Source of the DNA: Kiritimatiellales bacterium
Lineage (GTDB): Bacteria; Verrucomicrobiota; Kiritimatiellia; Kiritimatiellales; Pontiellaceae
Direction of reading: 5' to 3'
Assembly (NCBI GenBank): GCA_003230915.1
Contig: QIHI01000132.1
Location: 1-34,764 of the forward strand
Length of the DNA: 34,764 bases
Shown here: piece by piece, positions 1 through 8,119 of the stretch
Layout of the letters: each line of letters begins with the position of its first letter
How positions within the stretch are numbered: the first letter of the stretch is position 1
Program-made: the position numbers and the translations under genes
The notes under the pieces: generated by a model
What the model was told of the DNA's origin: nothing
What the model saw: only the letters and a program-made list of their open reading frames with translations
Database searches by the model: none

Positions 1-1658
1 ACGGCGAGCGTCATCCGTTCCTGTGCTTCGGAAATGAGGACTTCCCACGGTTGGAGCCCTTCGTATTTGAGCGGAGCACCGGCGAGTTCGCATTCGCAAC
101 CCCCGGAATATTTACCCATTTCGCCGAAGGAGCAGGAGATACCGCCGGCGCCGTTGTCGGTGATGCAACGGTAGAGGCCGAGGTCGCGTGCTTCGAGGAT
201 AAATTCGTAGAGCTTGCGTTGCGTCAGCGGATCGCCGATCTGTACCGCCTGCGCGGGCGATTCTTCGCGAAGCTCTTCGGAGGAGAAGGTGGCTCCGTGG
301 ATGCCGTCTTTGCCAATACGACCGCCGCACATGACGGTCCAGTCGCCTACTTCAATTTCTTTGCGTTCGGAGGGGCCGCCGGTGACTTTCACCGGAATGG
401 TACCCATCGTACCGCAATACACGAGGGGCTTGCCGAGGAACCGTTCGTCGAAGCACTCGAAGCCGCGACTGTATGGAATGCCGGACTGGTTGCCGCCATC
501 GATGACGCCGTCGTGTACGCCGTCGCGAATCCGGCGCGGGTGCATAAGGCCTTCGGGCATGGCTTTATCGTAGAACGGCGAACCGAGGCAGTAGCCCCAC
601 ACGTTGGAAACGAGCGCCGCGCCCATACCGGTGCCGAGCGGGTCGCGGTTGACCCCAACAATTCCGGTCATGGAACCACCGTAGGGATCGAGCGCGGAGG
701 GCGAATTGTGAGTTTCTACTTTATAAACGAGGTGGATGTCTTCGTTGAATTTAACAATGCCAGCGTTGTCGGTAAAAACCGAAACCAGCCAATCGATCGA
801 TTCGGCAATCTTGTTGGTGGAGGCTTTTATGTAGGTTTTATAGAGCGAGTGGATGGTTTCGGATTCACCGGTCTCTTCGTCTTTATAGTGAATCGTTCCG
901 GCAAAAACCTTATGCGAGCAGTGTTCGCTCCAGGTTTGGGCGATGCATTCGAGTTCGATGTCGGTTGGCCATTCCGGCAGGTCGAGTTTGGCACGGTGCG
1001 CCTTGACGGCATCGCACAGGTAGTGGGCGCGGATGGTGTGCATCTCTTCGAGCGAGAGCGACAGGATGCCATCCCTCGAAATTTTCATCAGCGCCGTGTC
1101 GTCGTCCGGAAGCTCGATAGTATTGACTTTAATTTCGGGGTGATCGTCGAAGATCGGGGCGGTCAAATCCGGTTCGGCGGAAAGCCACTCTTCCTTCGAG
1201 AAGACATCGATCGTTTGGATAAGTGTGTTGGCGAGCAGGTCTTTGCCAAGGTGCCCAACATCCTCGCGGGCAAGGTCACCAGAGAGGAAATATTGGATAG
1301 AGGTGTAGATCTGCTCTTCCCATTCGAGCTCACGGCCCACCATATCCTTCAGCGCGCCGCGCGCGGTGCGACCGACGTTGTCGGTCACGCCCGGCTTGAA
1401 GCCGATTTCGAGCATCCAGTCGAACGATTCGGGAGCGGACAGCCGACCCATGGCGGATTCGGCCACAACTGGGTCGGCGAAGGTTTTCTGCACACGAGTG
1501 GCGGTGGCTGCATCGATGTTAGCAACGACTTTATAGATATCACGCGTACGACACTGGGCCATCACCATTTTCAGTGCGCCTTCCGCCCGATGGATTACAC
1601 CGCGCCCGCGTGCATCTGGAACACCGTCTTTTAGCCCGATTTCAATTCTGTAAATCAT
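1..1658 (-). CDS. purL: Phosphoribosylformylglycinamidine synthase (PurL), N-terminal part; C-terminus runs off the left edge
   Basis: My reverse-strand translation from ATG at 1658 gives MIYRIEIGLKDGVPDARGRGVIHRAEGAL...IAQTWSEHCSHKVFAGTIHYKD...VYKVETHNSPSALDPYGGSMTGIVGVNRDPLGTGMGA..., with PurL-type motifs (TWSEHCSHK, VETHNSPSAxxPYGG). In-frame TAG/TAA lies just upstream. The 527-aa + strand ORF is antisense. Confidence 0.93.
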   Translation of the reverse strand, partial: MIYRIEIGLKDGVPDARGRGVIHRAEGALKMVMAQCRTRDIYKVVANIDAATATRVQKTFADPVVAESAMGRLSAPESFDWMLEIGFKPGVTDNVGRTARGALKDMVGRELEWEEQIYTSIQYFLSGDLAREDVGHLGKDLLANTLIQTIDVFSKEEWLSAEPDLTAPIFDDHPEIKVNTIELPDDDTALMKISRDGILSLSLEEMHTIRAHYLCDAVKAHRAKLDLPEWPTDIELECIAQTWSEHCSHKVFAGTIHYKDEETGESETIHSLYKTYIKASTNKIAESIDWLVSVFTDNAGIVKFNEDIHLVYKVETHNSPSALDPYGGSMTGIVGVNRDPLGTGMGAALVSNVWGYCLGSPFYDKAMPEGLMHPRRIRDGVHDGVIDGGNQSGIPYSRGFECFDERFLGKPLVYCGTMGTIPVKVTGGPSERKEIEVGDWTVMCGGRIGKDGIHGATFSSEELREESPAQAVQIGDPLTQRKLYEFILEARDLGLYRCITDNGAGGISCSFGEMGKYSGGCECELAGAPLKYEGLQPWEVLISEAQERMTLA

Positions 1659-1739
1659 GCTGTAGCCCCTACTTTACTAGTCAAAAATGATGGCAGGGAG
1701 AATAGCCACAAACCAGCGGAGAAAGCACAACGAAATCAG

Positions 1740-1772
1740 GAAAAAGAAAATCCCGCCGAACCTAGTGGGATT
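1740..1772 (-). terminator. Putative rho-independent terminator downstream of the 567-aa CDS
   Basis: Minus strand reads AATCCCAC-TAGGTTCG-GCGGGATT followed by TTCTTTTTC (8-bp stem with one G:U, then T-rich tract). Confidence 0.65.
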
Positions 1773-1799
1773 TCAGGGATTTCCAAAGATTGGAACCGC

Positions 1800-3503
1800 C
1801 TATTCCACGGGCAGAGCTTGCGGCACTCCGCTTTGCGGTTGCTGTATTTTCTGCATCTGCATCATCATAGCCATCTGGCCATACTTGGCGATCAGCTCGC
1901 CGGGCAAGTTGATGCTCCACATCACCCGACCGTCGGCCTTGAACCCGGCGGAAGTGATGGGTTCCACGCCTTGAAAGAGGTCGCCCATTTTCTTGGATAG
2001 CATTGGATTGCCGATATTGGGCATGAAGGAAGTGACGAAGGCCATGTATGCGCCCATGTCGAGATCGAAATAGTAGAAGCCTTCTGCAGGATAGGTGCTA
2101 CGCGCCTTGAGCGAGGTAGGCTTGAATGTTTCATCCTTCAGCCGGTCCAAGGTAGCTTCGATCCTACTTTCTCCCATCGACAAGACCATCACACCATCGT
2201 TAATGGCGATCTCATACACCATGTTCGTCAGATTCATCGCCGATAACTGTTCGACCACTTCCACCGACTGATTCGTCATCGACATACCGAGTGCGAACTG
2301 ATGGATCTTCACTCCATTATGTTCGCGTACATTTTCTTTGAATTCCGGTGCCAAGGACATGCCGAGATCTTCGTATAGCGGCAGGAAAGATTCGAGGTCT
2401 TGTGGCAGTGCCTTAACAATGTTCAGGGCTTCCGCCTCGTCCGTGACATCCATCAAATAACCCATGGTCAGGCCGGATTCACTATCCATACCAACGATTT
2501 CGCTCATGGATCCACCGGACACGTTCCACCATTTCTTTTGGAGGGATACCAAGCCAGCAAGGTCAATTTCCGTTATCTCCATCTCCTTAACGAGTTGTTC
2601 TGCCTCTCCAACCATGAAGTCCATCAGAGCCTGGGGGTTGGTGAGGAAGATATCAAAGCCCAGAGCGCCTCCACCGAGATATCCCGATTGAATTTTGGAA
2701 TTCTGCGTGTTTAGCACAGGCGCATTGCAGAGCGTTTCAAGTCGACTTCCCGCCCTTGGAGCAAAGGTTTTACTGATCCGGATCGATCCATTCTGCGGAG
2801 CCAGCACGATTTCTGCAACATCGCACTGGCCAGCAAGAGACAGAAGCACGCGCAGTTCCCCTTCGAGGAGCCTAAGCGTGTTTTGTACTGAACCCAACGT
2901 AGCGCCCGGTGCCTGCATCATACCTTGTCCCATCAACGCGGGTATCTTCTGTAGCAGGCCTTGGATCTGGTCGTTGTTGCGTTCGACAATCGCGGCGGGC
3001 TGTAAAGCAATGCGTAACGTGGGCGATGGGTTGACCAGTAGCGTGCTTTTCACCGCATCCCTAAAAGCAATCCCTTTGGCAACCTGTTCTTCGGTTTGCC
3101 CAATCACCAAAAGTCCATTGGCATACTCAAATTGAACGCCTTTTGGAGCCAATGCATTGGTATAGGCCGTAATCTGAGCCGCGGCCACTTCGACGACGGC
3201 AAAAATATTGGTGGGATCCAGCGCGATAATCGATAGTCCCTTGCCGGGAGCGATTCCCGCCAGCCCCGGATCACCCAGCTGCATGCCGACCATGCTCTTA
3301 AGCATCATGCCGTTCATCATCGGTGAAACCTGCGCGGCCACGGAACCGACCCCGTTGAGCAATCCGTGTAGATCCGAAATCGTTACGGAGAGCATAGCCT
3401 CTTCCAGCGCAACCGATTTTTCAACCAAGGGTTTGGCATTTGCCACACCTAAAGTCAAAATACTGAGTGTTGTGGCGGCTCCTATTTGCTTCATCCACTT
3501 CAT
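1800..3503 (-). CDS. Exported hypothetical protein (567 aa), Met-rich segments
   Basis: Signal peptide MKWMKQIGAATTLSILTLGVANA; AGGAG upstream of ATG 3503; long ORF with its own terminator. Confidence 0.8.
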   Translation of the reverse strand: MKWMKQIGAATTLSILTLGVANAKPLVEKSVALEEAMLSVTISDLHGLLNGVGSVAAQVSPMMNGMMLKSMVGMQLGDPGLAGIAPGKGLSIIALDPTNIFAVVEVAAAQITAYTNALAPKGVQFEYANGLLVIGQTEEQVAKGIAFRDAVKSTLLVNPSPTLRIALQPAAIVERNNDQIQGLLQKIPALMGQGMMQAPGATLGSVQNTLRLLEGELRVLLSLAGQCDVAEIVLAPQNGSIRISKTFAPRAGSRLETLCNAPVLNTQNSKIQSGYLGGGALGFDIFLTNPQALMDFMVGEAEQLVKEMEITEIDLAGLVSLQKKWWNVSGGSMSEIVGMDSESGLTMGYLMDVTDEAEALNIVKALPQDLESFLPLYEDLGMSLAPEFKENVREHNGVKIHQFALGMSMTNQSVEVVEQLSAMNLTNMVYEIAINDGVMVLSMGESRIEATLDRLKDETFKPTSLKARSTYPAEGFYYFDLDMGAYMAFVTSFMPNIGNPMLSKKMGDLFQGVEPITSAGFKADGRVMWSINLPGELIAKYGQMAMMMQMQKIQQPQSGVPQALPVE

Positions 3504-3638
3504 ATCTATCTCCTATCTGGTTTGATTTTCTAAAGGGGGTGAGCGTCGCACGAGGCGGAATCGCTTGCAAAGGTTTTCTTGTTTTTAGAGGTTCGGTTGT
3601 CTACCTTGGCTTGTTTGAAAATTCAGGAGAGAGCCCCA

Positions 3639-4547
3639 ATGATGAAAATCACCCTTTGCCTTTTGCTCGTCACTGCATCCGTTGTGCTGGCACAAACCAA
3701 TGCCCCAGCCATCAACGCACCGACCGAACCGAAAACCATCTCCATTCAGGAAATGCTAGTGATCGGCAACTCCGGCATGCGGCTGCACTCGCTGGCCATG
3801 ATCACACAAGGCAAGGTCAAGGAGGGTATCGACGAAAGTTTCTTGCCTGGTTTCAAGGCCTGCTCCGAAGACACGGCGACGCCAGTTCGCAGCGTTGCCG
3901 CACGAATCATGGGGCAAAACCTACTTCAAGGTATGGAGGAACCCAACCCCGAAGCCGTCGCACTGCTTGTTAATCTCGCTCAGGACGAATCAGCCGACGT
4001 GCGCTTTAACGCCGTCTATCACGGGCTAGCCCAGCTGGAGGAAAAGTCGGATGAGATCGTCGCGCTCCTGCTCGACGTCGCCGCCTCCAACCGCGAGCAT
4101 AGCCTCTACGAGCAGATCGCCCAATCCCTGGAAAGCCATCGCAAAGCCGCAATCCGCCTCTTGAACGAAAAGTTAGAATCCGGCGACTCGATTGCGATCT
4201 ACGAAATTTACGAAGACATGACCGGCACGTCGCCGCCCAACAACGACCTGTTTCTCGACATGCCCTCTTCCCGCCCGAAAGTGTTCATCTTTAAAAGCAA
4301 TGATACCGACGCCGAGGCCTTCAAAGCCGAACTAACGGATGCTCTCCACGCGGCAGGCATCGCTAGCCCCGACCTGCACATCTCTGGCGTTGGTGCCAAC
4401 TATGTGCTCATGCTCAAGACCTACCTCACCAAAGACCGCCTCGCCGTCGAAAAAACCTTTGCTGACCACGGCTCCTTCAAAATCACACAGGATATGTGGC
4501 TCACCCCTGAACTCGAAATCCAGATCGACGCGATGCGACAGAAATAG
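3639..4547 (+). CDS. Exported HEAT-repeat-like protein
   Basis: Start placed at ATG 3639 (AGGAGA at 3625-3630, signal peptide MMKITLCLLLVTASVVLA); ORF track starts at 3579. Central region has alternating helical repeats (RSVAARIMGQNLL..., ADVRFNAVYHGLAQL...). Confidence 0.75.
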   Translation: MMKITLCLLLVTASVVLAQTNAPAINAPTEPKTISIQEMLVIGNSGMRLHSLAMITQGKVKEGIDESFLPGFKACSEDTATPVRSVAARIMGQNLLQGMEEPNPEAVALLVNLAQDESADVRFNAVYHGLAQLEEKSDEIVALLLDVAASNREHSLYEQIAQSLESHRKAAIRLLNEKLESGDSIAIYEIYEDMTGTSPPNNDLFLDMPSSRPKVFIFKSNDTDAEAFKAELTDALHAAGIASPDLHISGVGANYVLMLKTYLTKDRLAVEKTFADHGSFKITQDMWLTPELEIQIDAMRQK

Positions 4548-4724
4548 GCATTAGGCTATAGGTGGTTCCTGCCAAAGTCTAAAGCGGGACTACCCCTAGC
4601 CATGCGGCTGCATTCAGTGAGCCGCTCGCAGGCATGTCCATAACAGCCACACGCTCGATCAACGTTGGTGGAATCGTGCCATTTGATCAGTAGGATCGAG
4701 GCGCGGTGTTCGGTTCATGATTTT

Positions 4725-4815
4725 ATCGTAGATGCGATGCCCTCGTCGCATTCCCGTCGAGCGGCAGGTGGCGGACTTTGCGGGCGCAAAGCGACGAGGG
4801 CGCCGCTTTTACGAT
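4725..4815. repeat. Nested inverted-repeat element (imperfect palindrome, about 91 nt)
   Basis: ATCGTA (4725-4730)/TACGAT (4810-4815); GCCCTCGTCGC (4739-4749)/GCGACGAGGGC (4791-4801) perfect 11 bp; internal CTTTGCG-GG-CGCAAAG (4776-4791). Confidence 0.7.
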
Positions 4816-4923
4816 CAAACGAAAAAAGGTTTAGTTTCATCTACTCTGCTCCTTGGTTTGAAAAGAATTTTAGTATGCCCCCTCCCCCGTAATCAAGGGT
4901 CGTTTTATTCGGGCAGGTTCATA

Positions 4924-5262
4924 TTATTCCGCCAGCACCCCAAAGTAGGTGACGACTAGGTCGGTGGTACCGGAATTGATGATTTCATGCACTTCGCCGA
5001 GTTCCACGACGGCGGTGGTTCCTGCGGAAAAAACGTAGGACACGTCGGCGATGCGGATTTCGCCACAGCCGGATTCGACGGTGAAGACTTCCGTCATGTC
5101 GTCGTGCTGGTGGGCGACGACCTTTTCGCCGGGCGGGAAGACGGCGCGGGCGTAGGTGGTGATCGCTCCAACCTCGCCGTTACTCAGCATGACCCGCTTG
5201 CGGATCTTCTCATTGTGCGACACCCCTAGATCTGGCAGCTCGTGGATGTGGATCAGCTTCAT
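4924..5262 (-). CDS. Small cupin-domain protein
   Basis: FPPGEKVVAHQHDDMTEVFTVESGCGEIRI...GEVHEIINSG matches a cupin_2 motif pattern (H-x-H, later E-x-H). Confidence 0.8.
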   Translation of the reverse strand: MKLIHIHELPDLGVSHNEKIRKRVMLSNGEVGAITTYARAVFPPGEKVVAHQHDDMTEVFTVESGCGEIRIADVSYVFSAGTTAVVELGEVHEIINSGTTDLVVTYFGVLAE

Positions 5263-5537
5263 TCCTCATCCTCTTTAGCGGTCTTCATATACTGCCCATA
5301 TCCGCGTTCCGTCTTCTTCCACAGCCAATTTCCCATCCAGATCCCACCCAATGGGAAGACGATGAGATTGATCATAAATCCATCCCACGAAAATGACTCT
5401 TTGTGGAGAAGCAGATCGATGAAGGAATACAGTATACCGCAAATCAGCCCCCATCCCAAAACCCCGTAGTACAGAACAAACTTCCGCCTTCCGATCTGCC
5501 GGGTTCTTTCCCATCGTAGCGCTTGCTGTGCATTCAT
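5259..5537 (-). CDS. Small two-TM-type membrane protein, hypothetical
   Basis: ATG at 5537 preceded by GGAGGATTAAT; MNAQQALRWERTRQIGRRKFVLYYGVLGWGLICGILYSFIDL...; overlaps the cupin start. Confidence 0.7.
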   Translation of the reverse strand: MNAQQALRWERTRQIGRRKFVLYYGVLGWGLICGILYSFIDLLLHKESFSWDGFMINLIVFPLGGIWMGNWLWKKTERGYGQYMKTAKEDEE

Positions 5538-5538
5538 A

Positions 5539-6243
5539 TTAATCCTCCAAAGCTTGAAGCATGTTGTCCAGCCACAGCAGTTTTTTGGACTGAAGCATGG
5601 GACTGGGGTGAGCGTTGAGTAGTGGATGAACCCCAGAGGGTACGGTACAGGTGGATTCGCCTTCGATGCGCTGCATACATTGTTCGGCCAGCGGGACGAG
5701 GCCGAGAATCTGACCCCAGCCGAGTAGGATGGGCGTATTGCCTTTGCGTCGAAGTGAGTGGGAACATTCGGCAGTGCGTTCTTTGGAAAATAGGCTATGC
5801 ACATGTCCCCCCATGATTCCGGCAAGTGCCTCGGCCTGCTGGAGAAAGTTTCCGGACTTGGGATCGCGCAGGTCGGAAAGGTTCAGCACGCGGATATGCC
5901 GCCAGCCCTTGGCCACCCCTACGCGCATCACTTGATATTGGGTGTTGTCGGGCTGGGTCAGCACCAGTTCCTTTCGCATGGAATCGCTCGAGTGGGGGTA
6001 TTCAATTTCCGCATCAATATGGTAGATGTCTTTCGGGTGCGACGATCCGGGATTCATCATGATGACCACCACATCCGGTTCCCTCTCGGAAAGGTCGGAC
6101 GGGTTTTCCTGCAAAATGGAACGGTCGACCATTTCAAGCACGCTACGGCATTTCGCCCGTTCGCCAGTCATCAGGACCCACTCATAGAAATGGCCGTAGC
6201 AGCTAAACCGCTTCTTCAACTCCGCCGCGTATAAAAATTCCAT
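5539..6243 (-). CDS. DUF1643-like protein (tentative)
   Basis: VVIMMNPGSSHP...RHIRVLNLSDLRDP...PILLGWGQ resembles the DUF1643 pattern; start placed at MEFLYAAEL (6243). Confidence 0.6.
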   Translation of the reverse strand: MEFLYAAELKKRFSCYGHFYEWVLMTGERAKCRSVLEMVDRSILQENPSDLSEREPDVVVIMMNPGSSHPKDIYHIDAEIEYPHSSDSMRKELVLTQPDNTQYQVMRVGVAKGWRHIRVLNLSDLRDPKSGNFLQQAEALAGIMGGHVHSLFSKERTAECSHSLRRKGNTPILLGWGQILGLVPLAEQCMQRIEGESTCTVPSGVHPLLNAHPSPMLQSKKLLWLDNMLQALED

Positions 6244-6344
6244 GGATCCCTCGTATTCCGTGATAAAATAGGCGTGTACTTTAGGCTTCCGGCATCGCAA
6301 ATAACAACCTATCTTTAAAGCATTGATACGCAGAGGTTCTACCC

Positions 6345-7259
6345 ATGCACATTGCAATCGACATTCTGGCAGCCATCATCCTGCTCTTCTTTTTTCTGGC
6401 GGGTTGCTACAAAGGATTTCTACTCTCCTTGCTGGGGGGGGTGCGCGTGATACTCGCCTATGGAGGCGCCTATTTTTCTGGGCGCTATATTGGCTTTTGG
6501 CTGGGCGAAATCGCCCACCGCCCGCGGATCGTCACCATTCCCGTCTGCGCAGGCATGACTTTTGCGCTCATCACTTTCGCCTTCCATTTGCTCATGTGCG
6601 AAATCCGAACGCGCCACGTAGCAAAGGAAAAAAAAGAAGAATTCCGCCGACCCGTTATCAGTTGTCTCTCCGGGGGCATCATCAAACTAGCAGGCGGAAC
6701 TCTATCGCTTATTTTACTCTTTTGGCTGGGCGACCTATTCCTCGTTGGTGCCGTCGGCATCTCGATCCCCGGCTCAGATCAAGCCTACTTTTCCCGATTT
6801 GCCCGCCGCACGGTCTACGAAGCGGCCTACCAACTCACTCCAAAGCAAGGCCGAGAACTTCAGGTCGCCTCTATGGCCCACATGATCAGTAATCCGGCAG
6901 AAGGCATGAAGCGTCTTGAACGCGTGATGGCCGCCGAATCGGTGCAGCGTCTTTTGACCGATCCGCAACTCGCCAAGGATATACTCAGCGGCGCCCCCGA
7001 CCGCATCCTGAAAAACGCCTCGTTCCAAGGTCTGGTCAACGACCGCGCCACACTCGATGAGCTACGCGAACTCGGCATGCTTTCGGGCAATGAGACCAGA
7101 ACCGGCCTCAGCGAAAAACTGGCCGCCGTGGGTCAAAACAAAAAAATACAGACCAGTATCGAAAGTCTAAGAGCCCGGAACATGCTGAGTACCGACAAGA
7201 TTCCGCTACTCCTACGCGATCCAGACTTCGACATCATCCTCGGCGAACTCGTCAAGTAG
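6345..7259 (+). CDS. CvpA-family-like membrane protein
   Basis: N-terminus MHIAIDILAAIILLFFFLAGCYKGFLLSLLGGVRVILAYGGAYFSGRYIG resembles the CvpA TM region (Y/F-KGF, G, A/Y-Y patterns). Confidence 0.65.
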   Translation: MHIAIDILAAIILLFFFLAGCYKGFLLSLLGGVRVILAYGGAYFSGRYIGFWLGEIAHRPRIVTIPVCAGMTFALITFAFHLLMCEIRTRHVAKEKKEEFRRPVISCLSGGIIKLAGGTLSLILLFWLGDLFLVGAVGISIPGSDQAYFSRFARRTVYEAAYQLTPKQGRELQVASMAHMISNPAEGMKRLERVMAAESVQRLLTDPQLAKDILSGAPDRILKNASFQGLVNDRATLDELRELGMLSGNETRTGLSEKLAAVGQNKKIQTSIESLRARNMLSTDKIPLLLRDPDFDIILGELVK

Positions 7260-7262
7260 CCG

Positions 7263-7988
7263 CTATTCGAAGCCCTCTTCGATCGGCGCAAGCACGCCTT
7301 CGGCCACCAGCTGATCGTCCATTTCCTGCGTCAGCGGAATCGGAAGCGGCGGCATGCCCGAACGGATCACTTCCATCTGATAGTCCTGCAGATTGGCGCG
7401 AATCTCCTCACGGCGATGGCGCTGCTCCTCCGGCGTAAGTTGGGGCTCCGGCGGGGGGGTTGGTTCCGGCGGGGGGGTTGGTTTCGGGGGCACGCGACGA
7501 CGGAACCCGCCGCCAAACTTCCGTTTCGGTGCCTCGGGCTTCTTAGCCGGAGTCGTAGCGATGGTCGGGGTCTTGGTCAATTCGAAAACTACCGCTTTAC
7601 CTTGGCTCTGCAACGTGGCCTTCGATCCGGGGAGGTCAATCTCGAGCAACTTCAGTCCCATAAAACTTTCACCTACCAGCAGGATCACACTCTTCGACTG
7701 ACCCGGCTGAGCTTTCAGATTCTGGAATCCTGCGCGGATTTCGCCCGTTTCGCTTTCCATGAGGAAGCACAGCCGCAACTCTTTGGAGGCCGCCGCAACG
7801 GCCGCGGCCGCGGCCTTCTCTTGGGCGACATCCTCATCGAAGGGGTTCGCACCGAATGGCGAACGTTCCATAATTAATTCATAGCGCTCCGGAGTGTATT
7901 CCGGCGATACCGCGTTAGCGGTTCCCACAGCCAGCACGGCGCTTAGTAGCCCATATCCCGTTGTTTTCATGCGATTGATCCCGATCAT
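7263..7988 (-). CDS. Exported hypothetical protein with a Pro-rich (TPPPEP) repeat
   Basis: Signal-like N-terminus MKTTGYGLLSAVLAVGTANA (start 7988 or 7970); PPKPTPPPEPTPPPEPQL linker. Confidence 0.7.
   Translation of the reverse strand: MIGINRMKTTGYGLLSAVLAVGTANAVSPEYTPERYELIMERSPFGANPFDEDVAQEKAAAAAVAAASKELRLCFLMESETGEIRAGFQNLKAQPGQSKSVILLVGESFMGLKLLEIDLPGSKATLQSQGKAVVFELTKTPTIATTPAKKPEAPKRKFGGGFRRRVPPKPTPPPEPTPPPEPQLTPEEQRHRREEIRANLQDYQMEVIRSGMPPLPIPLTQEMDDQLVAEGVLAPIEEGFE
7447..7482. repeat. 18-bp tandem repeat x2 (tccggcgggggggttggt) with G7 tracts
   Basis: Exact 18-bp duplication 7447-7464 / 7465-7482, with a degenerate third start. Confidence 0.9.
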
Positions 7989-8119
7989 TTGGAAGTCCTT
8001 TTTCGAGCGCTGGAAATAATGTTTCCTCGTACCGCATTCGTCAAGCGCAACCCCATCTTCCCATTCCTAGAAATAAACGATGGGAAAGTTTAAATATTGT
8101 ATAAATAAAGGAAGAGAGC

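Noticed and set aside
51-1634. 527-aa + strand ORF
   Set aside because: Antisense shadow of purL; the minus frame carries clear PurL motifs, while this ORF is Gly/Val/Phe-rich nonsense typical of antisense frames.
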